Below are positions 46,385 through 59,246 of a stretch of 64,000 bases of DNA, in pieces. This stretch comes from Eutypa lata (taxonomy: Eukaryota; Ascomycota; Sordariomycetes; Xylariales; Diatrypaceae). The position numbers were made by a program, and so were the translations under genes. The stretch is taken from NCBI GenBank assembly GCA_022661535.1, contig JAKULF010000001.1:1364001-1428000 (forward strand). The letters are read 5' to 3'. A model generated the notes under the pieces. It saw nothing but the letters and a program-made list of their open reading frames with translations. It did no database searches and was not told the origin of the DNA. How positions within the stretch are numbered: the stretch's first letter is position 1; each line of letters opens with the position of its first letter.

Positions 46385-49337
46385 GCTGGCGACCGAATTC
46401 GAGGTTTTGGAACTATCTTCATCAGTCAAAAGGATTCAACGATGAAAGTCAAATATCTCATATGCAAGTAGTCATTGATTGCTACACGCGAGCATCGCTT
46501 TACTCCGGAACCAGTCTAATGTAGGTACCGCAGCTGAACCGGTAATAGACAAAAGCAAAAGACTGGATAGTGGAACTTGGTGATGTTGAAGATGAGAGAG
46601 TCCCACGAGGCTGTTCGCTTGCGACTATATAGAACTTGAGTGCGGAACTCCGTCGGCAGGGACGCAGCTGCAAGTGCGGGAAAGATCGAGGCAGCAAGGG
46701 CTAGAAAGATAGTTCAAGGAGGCTCGTCGGAAAACGACCTTGACTAGGTAGATTTACTGGTCGACTGTGCTCGTAGCAGCCGCTACAACATGCAAAACCG
46801 AGAGCGCGGATCTTAACGACATGTGAGCGACAAGGGTTTCCATTGCGGGCATTGTCATGGAACTCTGAGAAGGCCCATACTGAAAGCTGATGGTGCTACG
46901 AATGAGCATGCGGAAAATAGGCGGGCGCCGAGCTGCAATGCTTCCCAAGAGCTGCAGGCTCAAAGCCTCTCCCACAGTCTCCGCCTGCTCGAGTGTAACC
47001 ATACAGGCCATACAACCATAGAAGGGCATTCTCCCTTCGAGCCCCCAAAAATATTCGATGTCGTCAGCTTCGGGCCTCGCCGTGATTGGCTTAAGAGTAG
47101 CCGAGGGCTGCCTACCCTTCTGCATTGTAAGCATGTTGGTCTCATCCACTGGCTATCATCTACATGTAGTTGTGCCACACGAGATAAGCTTTAACCAACG
47201 AGGGTTCAGATGGAACATTTCATTCGCCACTTCTCCTCAATCCTGGGGCCATACGGCGAATCGTATTGGGGGAATTTGCTCGACCCATCCTCGTACCCGA
47301 CAGTGGGACTGAAGCTTAAAGAAGTTAGCTGTACTATATAAGCACATTTATCACGAATGCAAAGGAAACAATGCATATTCTGCCTGTCGCGATTGTCAAA
47401 CTACATAATTATCACTTGATACTTCAAAGTTCTAAAAGGTAAGAAGACTCAAAATCAGAAAGATAAAGGCACTGTTACGGAGCTCTTAGCCCCACGAAGC
47501 GAAGGGTTTCGTGTCTCTAAGCGCCTGGCTGTGCCGTATGGGTGCTTTAGGCTAAAGAATCAGCAAACTAACCAACCAACAACTATTTCATTATCACCAA
47601 TAGCCTTACGTTTTTTCTGGGTCGGTGCTGCAAGTCGTTGGCATCTTTCTGTTTGCGACCCTTCGGCCCCCAGGTCTATTTTTATTTAAACGATAGGAAT
47701 TAATGACCAATCATGGAATTTACGCGGAACTGCGAACTTGAGCAAACATTGAAGGATTGAATGTTAAGTATAGTCGAAGACTGGTGATGAACGTATCATT
47801 AGAGTGGAGGAGGAAAGACTCGAAGCAGTGTCTATTATGCGGAACTATCAATGATGGTGGCTTACACGTATATCTTTAGACGAGACATGCTAGACATTTA
47901 AAGTCATGATTCGATTTCGTGACATCGCCGAAGACTGATATAATCAATCATGTCCAATCGAGTCGCACAAGAGACATGGCTTCGCGATTGGATGCCTGAT
48001 GTAATCTGACTGCTCGAACATCTGCACGACATACACTACATGTCTGTCTCCTTCCTCCTGGATTGACAACCGCCGAATCGTTTAAGCAAACTTGGTATAT
48101 CGGCCCGGAATCGCGAAGCTGAGTTCTTATTACTTTATTGTGAGAGTGAACCTGACGTTAAGTAATAACTTCAGCCATATTCAGCCGCTCCATGGGAGCA
48201 GTTGTCGGTTTGCGGAGGTAAAAGGAGTTTGCCCGATTGAGGTCTATGGGAAAAGCCTCTTGCAACGTCGGGCAATTTCATTCATATGACCTAAATGGGG
48301 TTACACCAATATATGCATGCCCTAGTCAGTATACCTACCTACATAAGTAACTATTGACTCGAAGAGGCCAAAGCGAGGGTAAATGCCAGTGAGAAGAGAG
48401 GTTCAAGGGGAGTGAGTATACAATGAATCATAAACATTATAGACACCGCGCTTGTTACCGTAGACTCGTCTCTAGGTCCGTCTACATGGGAACTTATTTA
48501 TAACTGCTTATATAACTAGAGAATTTGATCTTGTTTATCTATTAACTCTAGGATAATATGTAACTTGAGAGTCAAAATAGCGATTCACATACGACTTAAT
48601 ATATCCTAATATATCAACTACCGTCGGGGCGTCTCTCTGCATACTTAAAAGTAGGGGCGGGTAGGGCAACCCCGCAAACAGACCCCGGCAACTTCTCCAC
48701 GAGTTTCTACTTTTGGCTCCGAGATCCGACTTCTAGACTTTCTTCCCACCTCCAGAACCGTTAACACGAACCCAAGCTAATCATTAGTGATCTCTAGCAT
48801 CGATCAAAACCTGTCCATTCATCGGGCATCTCTTCCCTGAAAAGCTGAAAAAGAGAACATGATTCGTATCCATTCCCTGAATCATCTTAACTTAATCGCG
48901 ATGCACTCCACATCATCCCCATTCCGTCATCATCTTGAAGGTGGATGACGATAGCGACGACACCTGCAGTAAACCCGGTCCTGCCGGTTCCTTCAGCCCA
49001 CATGGACTTTTATTAGTCTACTATCCGCTAACTTAGGGGGGATTCCAGCCCCATTATTGGTTAGAATAGTGTATCTTGGAGAAGGCTGTCACATCTAGAT
49101 CTTTCTTCTCCCCATTTATCGTGTTCCCACATTGCACAGGCCTTCTTTTCCTAAGCCCCCTTAACTTAGAATCTGTATATTCCCCTCTAGTTGTCATCAA
49201 GACTGCCGTCAGCAAACCCCGCGGCAGCTCCCCAATTGGAAGCAAGCGATGATATCGTAGTGCGAGCTGAAGAAATTATATGCTGCTGCTTGTCTCAGCA
49301 CCTGGTTAACGCGAAAATGGTTATCTGAGTCGGTAAC
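46385..49337. other. Gene-poor region between divergent genes
   Basis: Nearly 3 kb with no confident gene. A minus-strand frame of about 126 codons from an ATG near 47134 to 46754 is open but unrecognised and has an overlapping long frame on the plus strand. The last part (48600-49330) is CT-rich in patches and should hold the promoter of the first Zn2Cys6 gene. Confidence 0.5.
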
Positions 49338-51529
49338 ATGCTGCTATACACGAGACTCGCACAACCAAAAGTGCCCAAGAGGCGCTCTCGAGCAGGTCAG
49401 TTAGGCGCATTGCTACTTTAGCTTGCTCTCCCTCTTTTATGTTCCGTTCCAAGCTTCCCCGCGCTGCTGTGACTGCATAGCTAATATGTACACGTTCAGG
49501 TTGCAATTTTTGGTAAGTCATTCCGTCATCGCCTCGATCGCTGGAGAGGACTAGATAACCTAACACATTCTCGACATGAATACAGCAAAGACAAAGTACG
49601 ACACCTGTCTTAATTATCTATTTAAACTGGATACATATGGACGAATGTGCATCTAACCTCTCATTTATGGTGGACAGAAAAAGAAGTGTGACGAACAGCG
49701 CCCGCATTGCGCACGATGTATCGAGAAAGGCATCGAGTGTACTTACGAAGCCGTGAAGCCGCGACAACGGAAAAGGCGTGAACCACAGACCGGCTTGGCT
49801 CATGCTCACCACGCCCTCGATGAACAAACAGGAGAAGTAAGGAGATGGCAACAAGACGGGGACGACGAAGCAGACGACGACGACGATGACATAGTGGCTT
49901 TCAGTCCTGTACAGACTACGTCAGATGAAGCCACACTTTTTGCATGCTCCAGTCCTACTAGCGATGCTGTTCTATCTCCTAGCAGTTCTATCATCTTCGA
50001 ATGGCCCGCTCAGCATACCCAAAACCAATCAACTGATTTGGTACGGAGGAATTCCAATACAAGCGTCATATCACAACCACCACGCTCTTTACCACCGGAC
50101 CTCGCCATGATCGCGCCCTCGCCTGTAGTAACACCCACGATAGAATTTTGTATACCTGCTTTTTCGGAATTCACAAGTCGGCCTAATAGGCGAGCACTCG
50201 TCGACCACTTTTGCAATGTTCTTTCTCATCTGATAGTATTTCGGGAGGAGTCTGGCAACCCTTTTCAGCAATTAGTGCTGCCCCTCGCCCATCAAAGCTC
50301 TTCCGTGATGAACGCCGTCTATGCCCTAGCCAGCGCGCACATGGAGTATCGTGGCGTTAATATGGCAGAGAAGTCTTTATCCTTCCATAACCGGGCTATT
50401 CAGGACTTGGCGAGGTTAATTCAAAGAGGGGACAGAGTCAACAAGAACGAATTATTAGCTGCTATCATGTTGCTAGTATATTACGAAGTAGTAAGTATGC
50501 CCCTTGTTAATACCTGAGAGCCTGCCATCTAACATTAGACTCGTTTAGCTCGTCCAACGTGGGCGATCTAATATTGTCGATGGACACCTTAAAGGTGCCC
50601 TCACTATCATGAATACCTCTCAAGAATCCGACCCTACAACTCTGTTCCTCGAACGTGTAAGTTTCCATTGTTCGGATGTTATGGCTGCTCAAGGATTGTT
50701 AACTTGGATCTAGGCGTTTCGGTTTTATGATGTTATAACAGCTTTATCCTTAGGGACTGCACCTATTTCCACAGCTCCAGGTGCAGGTTGCCTACTTCCA
50801 TTCCCGCTCGATGCGTCTATGGCGTCGTCATTGAGTAATGTAGATACCTTACTCGGGATGGCTACGACGCTTTGGCCAATAATGCATCGTTTATCGAACC
50901 AGCTGTCCTCGAAAGAAGAGCTAGAGAAAGCCGTGCGAACTCACCAGGGCTCTACTAAGATTGCTGTTCTCAAGACAGAATTCGAAACTACGTCTCAAGC
51001 AATTGAAACTGCGCTCACGCAGTGGCAACCATTTCTACCGCCCCACACCTTTCTCCAGGATGGCATGCTGCAGAGTACTGACGGCAAAGAGATTATTGAC
51101 AGGCCGCGCCTTCAATCTATTCTGAGCAATGCTATGGCTTACCGGCATAGTGCATTTGTTTACTTATATCGCACTATTTACGGATACATGCCGGATCACA
51201 GCCAAGTGCAGAAACACGCGCACATCTCGCTGCATCATTGCGTCGAGACAACTACTCATAAAGGGCCCATGGGAGCTCTGCTGTGGCCGCTCTTCGTAGC
51301 AGCATGCGAAGCGACGACCAGAGAGGACAGAGCACTGGCTGGAAGGGCATTTGCAGAAATCGAAAAGCGGCAGGGCATGACGAATATCGAGCAGGCTTGG
51401 AATGTGGTCCGCGAGGTTTGGGCAAGGCTTGACCTAGCTACCGCTGCCGTCGCCGACCCGGAGGCGAAACCTGCCGATCTCTGGCGGAGAATCAGCGCCG
51501 AAATGGGCGTGAACATCGTGTTTGGATGA
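49338..51529 (+). CDS. Zn2Cys6 transcription factor with microexons
   Basis: Predicted 605-aa fungal nuclear regulator in six exons: 49338-49395, 49500-49512, 49586-49595, 49678-50490, 50549-50656 and 50714-51529. Exons 2 and 3 are only 13 and 10 nt. Joined, they give RRSRAGCNFCKDKKKKCDEQ and so complete a binuclear zinc cluster C21-x2-C24-x6-C31-x6-C38-x2-C41-x6-C48. Each intron has GT-AG ends and a CTAAC or CTAAT branch site at a normal distance. Residues 48-75 are basic, then comes a very acidic run ([10 protein letters not shown]). The remainder matches the fungal-specific transcription factor 2 type, with [32 protein letters not shown] and [20 protein letters not shown]. Target genes are unknown. 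Without the microexons only half of the zinc cluster is encoded, which supports them. Confidence 0.85.
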
Positions 51530-54170
51530 CGAGACGATGACATCGGGGGCCGGGAACGGGCTGGACTGGGCTGGGCTGATCGACATGAAGCATAGTCATT
51601 TAGGTCGCCCTCGTGACTAGCAGATTTGACCACTATCCTATATATAAAACCACTAACTGCATGGGTAGCTAACTAGGCGATATGAGCTTGGCTCTAGGGA
51701 TCTTGGCTCAACTAGCCGTATATTTTTAACTGTACATACATACATACATACAAAACACAATCGTGTCAAGTTAACTTCCTTCTGGCCCCGATGTAAAACG
51801 TGAGAAGGTGAGAATACCTGGAATGACTGGATGGGTGGGAACACTGTCCGCCTAAGCTTTCTTGTTACGATGCTAACTCACAAGCGCAGGGACTGCATAC
51901 ATATATTGACATGTCAACGCATAATGTAGGTACCTACATAAAAGGTGGATTAGGTTAGGTGCTTAGTCGCAACAGCTACGGACCCCTTGGGCGTCTTAAT
52001 GCTGATGTCGGTGTGAGTATCGTAGGCGTCGTACTCTTCCCGTTTTAATTCATTATGCTATTACCAATTGATTCTCCTATCTCGGATGATAATTCGTTGC
52101 CTACGAATATCACCTGCGACCAATTCTTTAGCGGTGACATTAATAGTAATAAGTAGGCAGTACGGTAAGGCATGTAGGGACTCTTTCTTTGCAGAGGCGC
52201 TGCGCTAATGTTCGTTCTCCTTTCTAAAGATGATCGACATATGCCGAGAAGATGAGTTCCCTGCCCCTCGCATGCTGAAAAAGTCTTATGTGTGTCTTCT
52301 TAAGCTTCTACTGCTACGCTAGAGTCCCGGCCATGTCTCCGCCGCGACAAGCAGACAGGCAGGTCCCCAATATTGCCGGCTAATCCGTTACCCACTATGA
52401 CGGTTATCTGTTCGGGTGCTGCATACTAAATCGACAATCCATGTTTTTCCCATGTTTATTCGACAGGTCGAGCACCACTGGAGCAGGTTTTCGACAGGGA
52501 AGAGTGAAGCGGGTGCAGAAATGTGAGAGATGTCCGCGTTGCGGAGCCCACATTTGTCCAACGGCTTTGCATATGATGATGCCATATGCTAATAAAATAA
52601 ATATGTGAACATCTACCTACCTATAACTATATCTATATATACATCCATATATACATCCCTTGTGCTATCGAATGCTATCATGAACATATAGTAGGTAACA
52701 GCGACAGCAATTAGCGGATGGCATGGTCGTCTGGTTAATAAATACAGAGCTATACCTCTACATATCTATATGCCTACCTCATGATTCGGCTCCGAAAGAC
52801 CTACTAGCAGCTAGTTAAATGATAGGTAACTATCACGACACGATGTTACGTCAGCGCGGGCAGCAGTAGGTAGGTAGCTGTGCCCAAGTTTCTAACCCTC
52901 CAGGTAACTAATGACAATTCGTAAATCAAGCCCGCTCATCCGTCACCTGCTTTTGCTACCTATTAACATTGACAAAGATGAATGCCGAACTAGCAGGTTG
53001 TACTAGTAAGCTTTTATTAATATGGACGGGTATACATAGACGGAGCTTTCCTACAGAGGATTCATTTAGGATGGAATGCCATTCCCCTATATACTCTACG
53101 TCCAGTAGGTTAAAGTCGGCGTGAATAATATCCAGACGAAGAGATGGTTATGGGATGCCATCACAATTGTAGCTACATACATTCATACATACCTACCCAG
53201 CTACCCTGCTACCCTAACCTTCTGTCAGGTCCCCCGCAACTTGCAAGGCTCAAAGCTGCCCCAGATATACTAGGTACTAGGTACCACCCTTTCCCCACAA
53301 TATTTGACGTGTTTTTCCTCCATGCGGCCATCATGTGCTCTTTAATTCGTTAAATAATAGGCAGTGGTTAGCTTATCGCAACCAGCCAGCGCAGAACGGG
53401 GTTGATACACACAGGACACACACACACACACACACACGACTTCGTAGTCCTGGTAGTATCTCGAAGCTGATCTTCCCCCCAACCGTTTCCCTCCTTTTGT
53501 CCTTTGAAGGGCGAGCCCCTAGCTCTAACTTATTAATGCTTCTCTTCTGAGTCTGCGACTTTTAAAGTCATTAAGTCATCATATTCCGTGTTACTATTAT
53601 TTACTGTTACTGTTATACTAGATGACCTCAACTATCTGTGCTAGAAATATTGGTGTCGCATTCTTTTTCCCACCTTTCCTGAGATCCTCGTTTGAATTGA
53701 ACTCAACTGAACTGAACTGAATTGAACTTAATACGTGTTGGGCCCAGATGGCAATGCCTTCATTTACAGCCATCGCCATCAGTTCATGGACAAGGCTTCT
53801 TATATCTTCCCGTCGCTACCTTTAGCCATCTACTTCTGGTTATCCTCAGCCATTAGATTGAGCCCATCCAGCCAGCCTGCCTTGTGGCGATAAACCAACT
53901 GATCCAACCAAGCCAGTTGCTAGCTGATGACAGCATCAACCAAATCCAGCCGAGGTAGCTTACCATAGTACACACCACACTATATACTTCCACTTGCATA
54001 CAATACCTTCTTTACCTTCTTGGAAGCCTATCGCACGTAGAAAAAGCCACACGTCGGCAAAGCCCCACCGCCGAGTCCAATCAGCACTTGATCGGCAAGA
54101 CCTTATAATCGTCATCACCATGAATCTTTAACCGAGATTCTCTTTAACCGATTGAAACTTCGTTGAGCCC
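51530..54170. other. Gene-poor region between two Zn2Cys6 genes
   Basis: A 2.6-kb stretch without a supportable gene. Contains many CCTA/TAGG and CATA units (51730-51755, 51925-51960, 52610-52690, 52860-52880) and a CA repeat. The last 400 bases are CT-rich, with AACTGAACTGAACTGAA-like short repeats near 53697-53725, and probably serve as the leader of the next gene. Confidence 0.5.
53416..53437. repeat. (CA)n microsatellite
   Basis: A perfect CA dinucleotide run of 11 units in noncoding sequence. Confidence 0.95.
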
Positions 54171-57100
54171 ATGATGGCGACTGTCGTTAACAACAGCCCA
54201 GAAGCGTTACCCGCCCCGAAGCAAATACGATTTGTTAATAATCAAGGTCATCCGCCAACCAAGCGGAGGAGGATAAACGCAGCGTAAGAATTCCATGTTG
54301 CTTATGTTATTTCCTGTAAAGACATCTGAGACAGAAACAATTCTCTGGGTGTCTTGAATTTTATGCTGTGCGATATTTTGCTACGAATCCCGAAAGCCCA
54401 ATATAGCCATCCCCCCAATTGACTGAGGGGTAGAATACGTATAGAATAGTAAGCTGACTTGTATATGCACAAAGTTGTTTGACTTGTCGCAAAAGGAAGA
54501 CGAGATGCGCCGGCGAACATCCCATCTGCTCGACATGTACGAAAAACGGACACGTATGCCTAGGTTATTCTGATTCGGTTGAGAAAAAGAAAGATGGAAA
54601 CGGAACCGAGGGACTCGGCGTTGATAATGAACCTCGTCTCGAAGCCGACGAAGACGATTATATAGAGGACGAAAGCGGCAATCTCGATCACAAGCAGTCA
54701 AGAAGTAAACCGCCCAAAGGCAAGCAACTCGACTTTGCCGACGAGGGTTCCGGATCCCACCAGGCCGTTAATATTACTCAAGAATATGATGTCTGCACCA
54801 CACCCGTGAAGCCGGAGAAGGTGGAATGGGATGACCAGCCGCCTCCAACTCAGTCACAACCCCATTCTCCGAGCCTAGCACGACGGCCGACAAATCCGCG
54901 ACACCAATCCTTCTCGACCGAAGATGACCACAGTACCACTAGTCGCTCGTCGGCCCAGCACCATAATGAAAGCCATCGAGTGCCATTCTTCCGGTATTTT
55001 GGTCCGACTGCCATCGTGCCCGGGTTCAAGCAAATGGTCGTCAAGGTCCGAGACAGAAGGACGAGCTCTATGTCGGCGACCTCGCCTAGTTCTGGCTCCG
55101 CCTATACTGGTTTCATGAGCTCACTGCTTGCCGAGAATGAGCTTAACCACCTAGAAGATATGCCCATCTACGACCCCAACGATACGAGTCCCGTGCATCC
55201 TCTGATTCTCAGCCTTGTTAATACTTTCTTTATACATTTGGGGAGCAATTACCCGTTTTTAAATCGCAAAAAGTTTCCCAAGATGGTTCTGGAGAAGCGT
55301 GTTGAACCAATCCTGGTGGATGCTGTATGTGCCCTAGCAGCTCGGTTTTCTGATATATCCCTTTTCAAGAAATGGAACGAGGGCAAATTAGTCAAGTCAG
55401 AGTATGGCTTAGTATATTCCCAACGAGCTAAGGCTGCAGTAGTCGATACATTCCCTTGCCCGTCTGTCGCAGCTGTTCAAGCATGTTTACTCATGGCGTA
55501 TGATGGTTTCGGTGCCGATCAGGACAGTGCGTTATGGATGTACCTCGGTATAGCCATTCGTATGGCTGTCGATCTGGGCTTAACGAAAGAAGATGGTGTG
55601 AAATATCAAGGCGAAAAGGATCCTTGGTACACTCGGCCATACGACAGAAAGACAGGTAACGAAGATGTCCCTCCCGTGAAGCCTGATGATGAAGACACAT
55701 TGAGTCCGGAAGAGCAGAGGGAAGTGGAACAAGAGCGCATCGAAACGCTGTGGGCGGTCTTTTTTCTAGATCGCGTTATCTCATCTGGCACTGGTCGCCC
55801 GGTAACTTTGAAAGATGAAGACCTGGAACTGGAACTTCCGAAATCGGCCATCAACCTCGCCTCTGGATGGCCTGACCCCGTGCCACTCCTCTACCAGATC
55901 ATCAGGCTCTACGGAAGAGTGTCTGATGTTCTAAATAAGGTCGGACATGCGAATGATCTAACCCAAGACAAACTACAAAGGCTTTCGCAGATGGAAAGCG
56001 AGCTCACCAAGCTCCATCAAAGAACGGAGCCGAGACTACGGTTCGACGCCAACAATTTTCAGGCGTACGTCAAACATGGTCAGGGTACGACATTCATCCT
56101 CCTACACGTCTGGTTCCATGCCCTGATTATTGTTTTGCATCAACCGACACTTCTAACGAGGTATGGGGCCATCAACCGAATGCATCAGTTAAAACCCCAT
56201 AGCCGAGAACTGTCCATGTCTAGTGCAAAGACGATTGCCGATATTCTTGCATTTGCCCAGTTAATTGACCCGAAATGCTTTATCGGCAACCCCTTTACAT
56301 CACAACCCATATATATTGCCGCAAATGCTTTCCTGATGGAATCTGTCTCTAATGGTTCTCAGACTGAGTCGGGAGATACAACACCATCTAATCAAAAATC
56401 GGGGTCCACGAATCATCGCTACCCTAGAAATGGGACAGGGGTTGATACTAAGCCTACGTCGAGACACCTATTGCTAGCTTCAGCGGCGAATCAAAACTAT
56501 CAAGCTTGTTATAAGGCCTTGAAACAAATGCAGGAATACTGGGGTGGTGTTCGGTATATCCTCACAGCACTAGATCAGAAATCCGAGGGCATATGGGACT
56601 GCGAGACCTACACGGTTGAGGAATACGAAAGCACGAAGCGCGCTCGCCAAAACAGCGCAATTCGCCGTTTTGGCAACGTGCCCGAGCATCAGGCTTCGCC
56701 AATCCCAGAAACTGGACCACCGTTGGCATGGTCATTGACGGGAACAACCAATTCACCCAATTCAAGCTTAACCTTACTCTTCCAGAATCCCGTCAACCAC
56801 AGTTCTGGTGGACACCCGCAACAGCCACCAGGACCTACATCTGCAGCGACGCCACCGGGTAATATGATATATGATCCCATTCGACAAAGTCTCCCGGAGA
56901 CAACGATGTATCCGCCTGCCTCACCGTACCCGCAACCGAACACGTCTGCATTACGGCACTCAGTCAATCAACCTCAGCACCACAGGGTCTCTGGCACTTC
57001 CATGTCGGGTAAACCTCTACAAAGGTACGGCGGTTCTCCTGCCGAAGACACTCTCAAAACCCCTACGACACCCGAAGCAAGGCTTCATCCTATGGGTGTT

Positions 57101-57484
57101 CCTTCGCAAGGCACGATAACTGGCACCACGACGACCTTTTCGCCCACATCCCAATCAGGGTTTGAATACCAATCTGGGGCCTCTCCTACGACTACAGCTC
57201 AGATTAATAGCGCTGCTGGCTCGAACACTGCGTCCGCCGTTCCTTCAGTATATTCTCCAGCGGATGCTGGCCCGTCAAATTTCGCACAGAGCGGCAGTGG
57301 ACTGGCATCTAGTGGCTACTCGTACCTTGGTCCCACTGGCAACCTACATCTGCTCACGTATGACAATGAGACAGATATCGGCCAACATCTCACGAGTTTC
57401 GAACAGAACGAAATGATGAGCTGGTTTGGCGATTATTTCCCAAATGATGTGTTGGGCTTCTATCCGGATCCTAATATAGGATAA
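54171..57484 (+). CDS. Zn2Cys6 transcription factor, large
   Basis: Predicted 1040-aa nuclear regulator. Exon 1 (54171-54283) encodes the N-terminus ending PPTKRRRINA. After a 191-nt intron (GTAAGA...CAAAG), exon 2 (54475-57484) starts with the zinc cluster CLTCRKRKTRCAGEHPICST, a regular C-x2-C-x6-C-x6-C-x2-C-x6-C at residues 39-66. The intron lies just before the first zinc-cluster Cys, a common position. An acidic linker follows. The middle region fits the fungal-specific transcription factor domain: HPLILSLVNTFFIHLGSNYP, AVQACLLMAYDGFG, then MYLGIAIRMAVDLGL and ETLWAVFFLDRVIS. The C-terminal 300 residues are Pro/Ser/Thr/Gln-rich and end in an aromatic/acidic segment (EMMSWFGDYFPNDVLGFYPD) suited to an activation domain. 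A second ATG follows the first directly. Regulated pathway unknown. Confidence 0.9.
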
Positions 57485-58604
57485 GTGATGTTTCTCCTGC
57501 GATTTATACGTTATGTTTGTTAGCAAGGACGCCGAAAATTGCTGTGTGGGTCTGCATGCCTTCGAGGCCCTTACGTTTGATGAATTAGCCTAGGAAAACG
57601 AGTAGAGCTTCGACTAGATACCCTCTTTGATTGGCTTTCGGAGCGTGTATAGCATTGATGGAGGATGGTTTCAAAAAGGACATGAGTTGGTATGGGCGTT
57701 GACGTGTAACTCGGTTCAAGGATAGGCAGGTTGTGGCATCTTCTCGGGCGTCTAAGGATCACGGTACACGAGCTCTCAATTCAGGAGCGTAGGAGGATAC
57801 CGAGAATACATATTGGTTGCATGTCTCCTGTCCAATCCCAGCCCTGGTCTCCACCGAATGAGGACAGTGAGGCCATGGTGCTATGAAGCTTTTGTCTTGG
57901 CGGGTCATTGATGCAAATGAGCGAATCGAATGTGTTCTACGCCTCATGAACAATCGGTTAGTTAAGTATGAGTCCGTGCTATTGTGGCTTTGAAGTTGAA
58001 ATATCAGGTAAGTAGTCATGTCAGGGTACTATCCCCGCTATGAGGGCACTGCAAATGATGACATTAACAAAGTAAATGTGAATTTATTTTCTAAACCTGT
58101 AATAACGAAGCATCTGTATTACAGCATCCGATTCATAATTTGTCCAACAATCCCCTTCTCAAATGCCCCCCTTGAAGATTACAGTCCAGAGACCATGGTC
58201 TAGACCCCGCCCCCCTCCTGATATCATAGTACAGTAGCTACCTAAATTTAATTATGCCGCCTACATATATTATCTACATATCTACTGTATGTATGTAATA
58301 TTCTCACGGGAGATCATCTACATATACGATCTATCTCGGCGGGATCGACCGTGTCCGTGTGATGTGGATCACTCCCCCAGCTGCTACTACGTAGTAGATG
58401 ATGTCAAAGAGATGAAACAATTGTAGTGACGTAACCTTCTTCGCACAGGCAGCACATGCCGTATCTATTCAGTGATAAAGGGCGAATTGATCCAACACAT
58501 GGGAGTCAAATCTCCTCAATCTTACAATCTCAACTGCACGAAAGTGGCTTCAAAGTTGTTCAAATAAACTCCATCTCAACTATTAGAATATTTCCACAAA
58601 AGAA
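57485..58604. other. Intergenic
   Basis: A 1.1-kb region with the 3' UTR of the large transcription factor and the upstream region of the small gene. No supportable coding frame; a stretch of ACATATCTAC-like units lies near 58260-58330. Confidence 0.55.
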
Positions 58605-59246
58605 ATGGCGCCGTCGAAGACACCGGGTCAAAACCAAGGAGCCGCCAGCGAGACGTTCCTGAAGAAACAGGCTGCAGGTGAGTGAGTGAGTGAGTGAGTC
58701 GTGAAGAGTCAAAAGAAGAAACCATGAACTTACATCATGGCCAACCCCACATTCCGTTTCTGCCTGTCTTTGAGGCAGATATCATAATCATGTAACTACT
58801 TAGGTAGTTAGTCTATTCCGTCCGGCTGTCCTTGTCTGGCGTCTGGGCCTCCGGTGCCTATTCCTACAGGCCAGGGAGCGATAATCCACACCGACGGATA
58901 CCTCCCAGTGATAGTGTTTCGTTCTGCTCTTAGTGTCCTTTTTTTCCCCCCTTCCTTTCGTTTCGTCTCTCACATTACACACATTTACATATCGCACAAA
59001 AGCGGGCATGGAAAGCTGACATGACGTGCCCCACTCTGTTCTACCGCAATAGCTCAAGGTCTCGGCGCCCCTAACGCACCGGCGCACAAGGAGGGACACG
59101 CACCCGGAGAGGCGCCCGTTGCGTCTGACTCTGGCGTTACGCAGGTGGGAATCGAAGGCGGCTCTACGAACATTCCTGGCGAGAAGGGCATCTCAGGGAA
59201 GCCGGTGAGGGACGAGATGGATCGGCCGGGCAACACAATGACCTGA
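58605..59246 (+). CDS. Small hydrophilic protein, function unknown
   Basis: Predicted 88-aa protein. Exon 1 (58605-58677) encodes MAPSKTPGQNQGAASETFLK and a few more residues. Exon 2 (59053-59246) encodes the remainder, rich in Gly/Pro/Ala/Glu (GLGAPNAPAHKEGHAPGEAP), and ends PGNTMT. The intron is 375 nt, long for this genome, and begins with five tandem GTGA units. It has a CTGAC branch site about 30 nt before the acceptor AATAG, and the phase-1 join keeps the frame. The protein has no signal peptide, membrane segment or cysteine and is probably disordered, a little like hydrophilic stress proteins. No family is named. An additional small exon inside the intron cannot be excluded. Confidence 0.68.
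58678..58699 (+). repeat. (GTGA)5 at a 5' splice site
   Basis: Five GTGA units plus GT start exactly at the exon/intron border and create five overlapping copies of the donor consensus GTGAGT. Confidence 0.9.

Noticed and set aside
46754..47149. Minus-strand frame of about 130 codons
   Set aside because: Begins with GTG in the computed frame; from the internal ATG about 126 codons remain, without family signal, and an equally long frame lies on the opposite strand.
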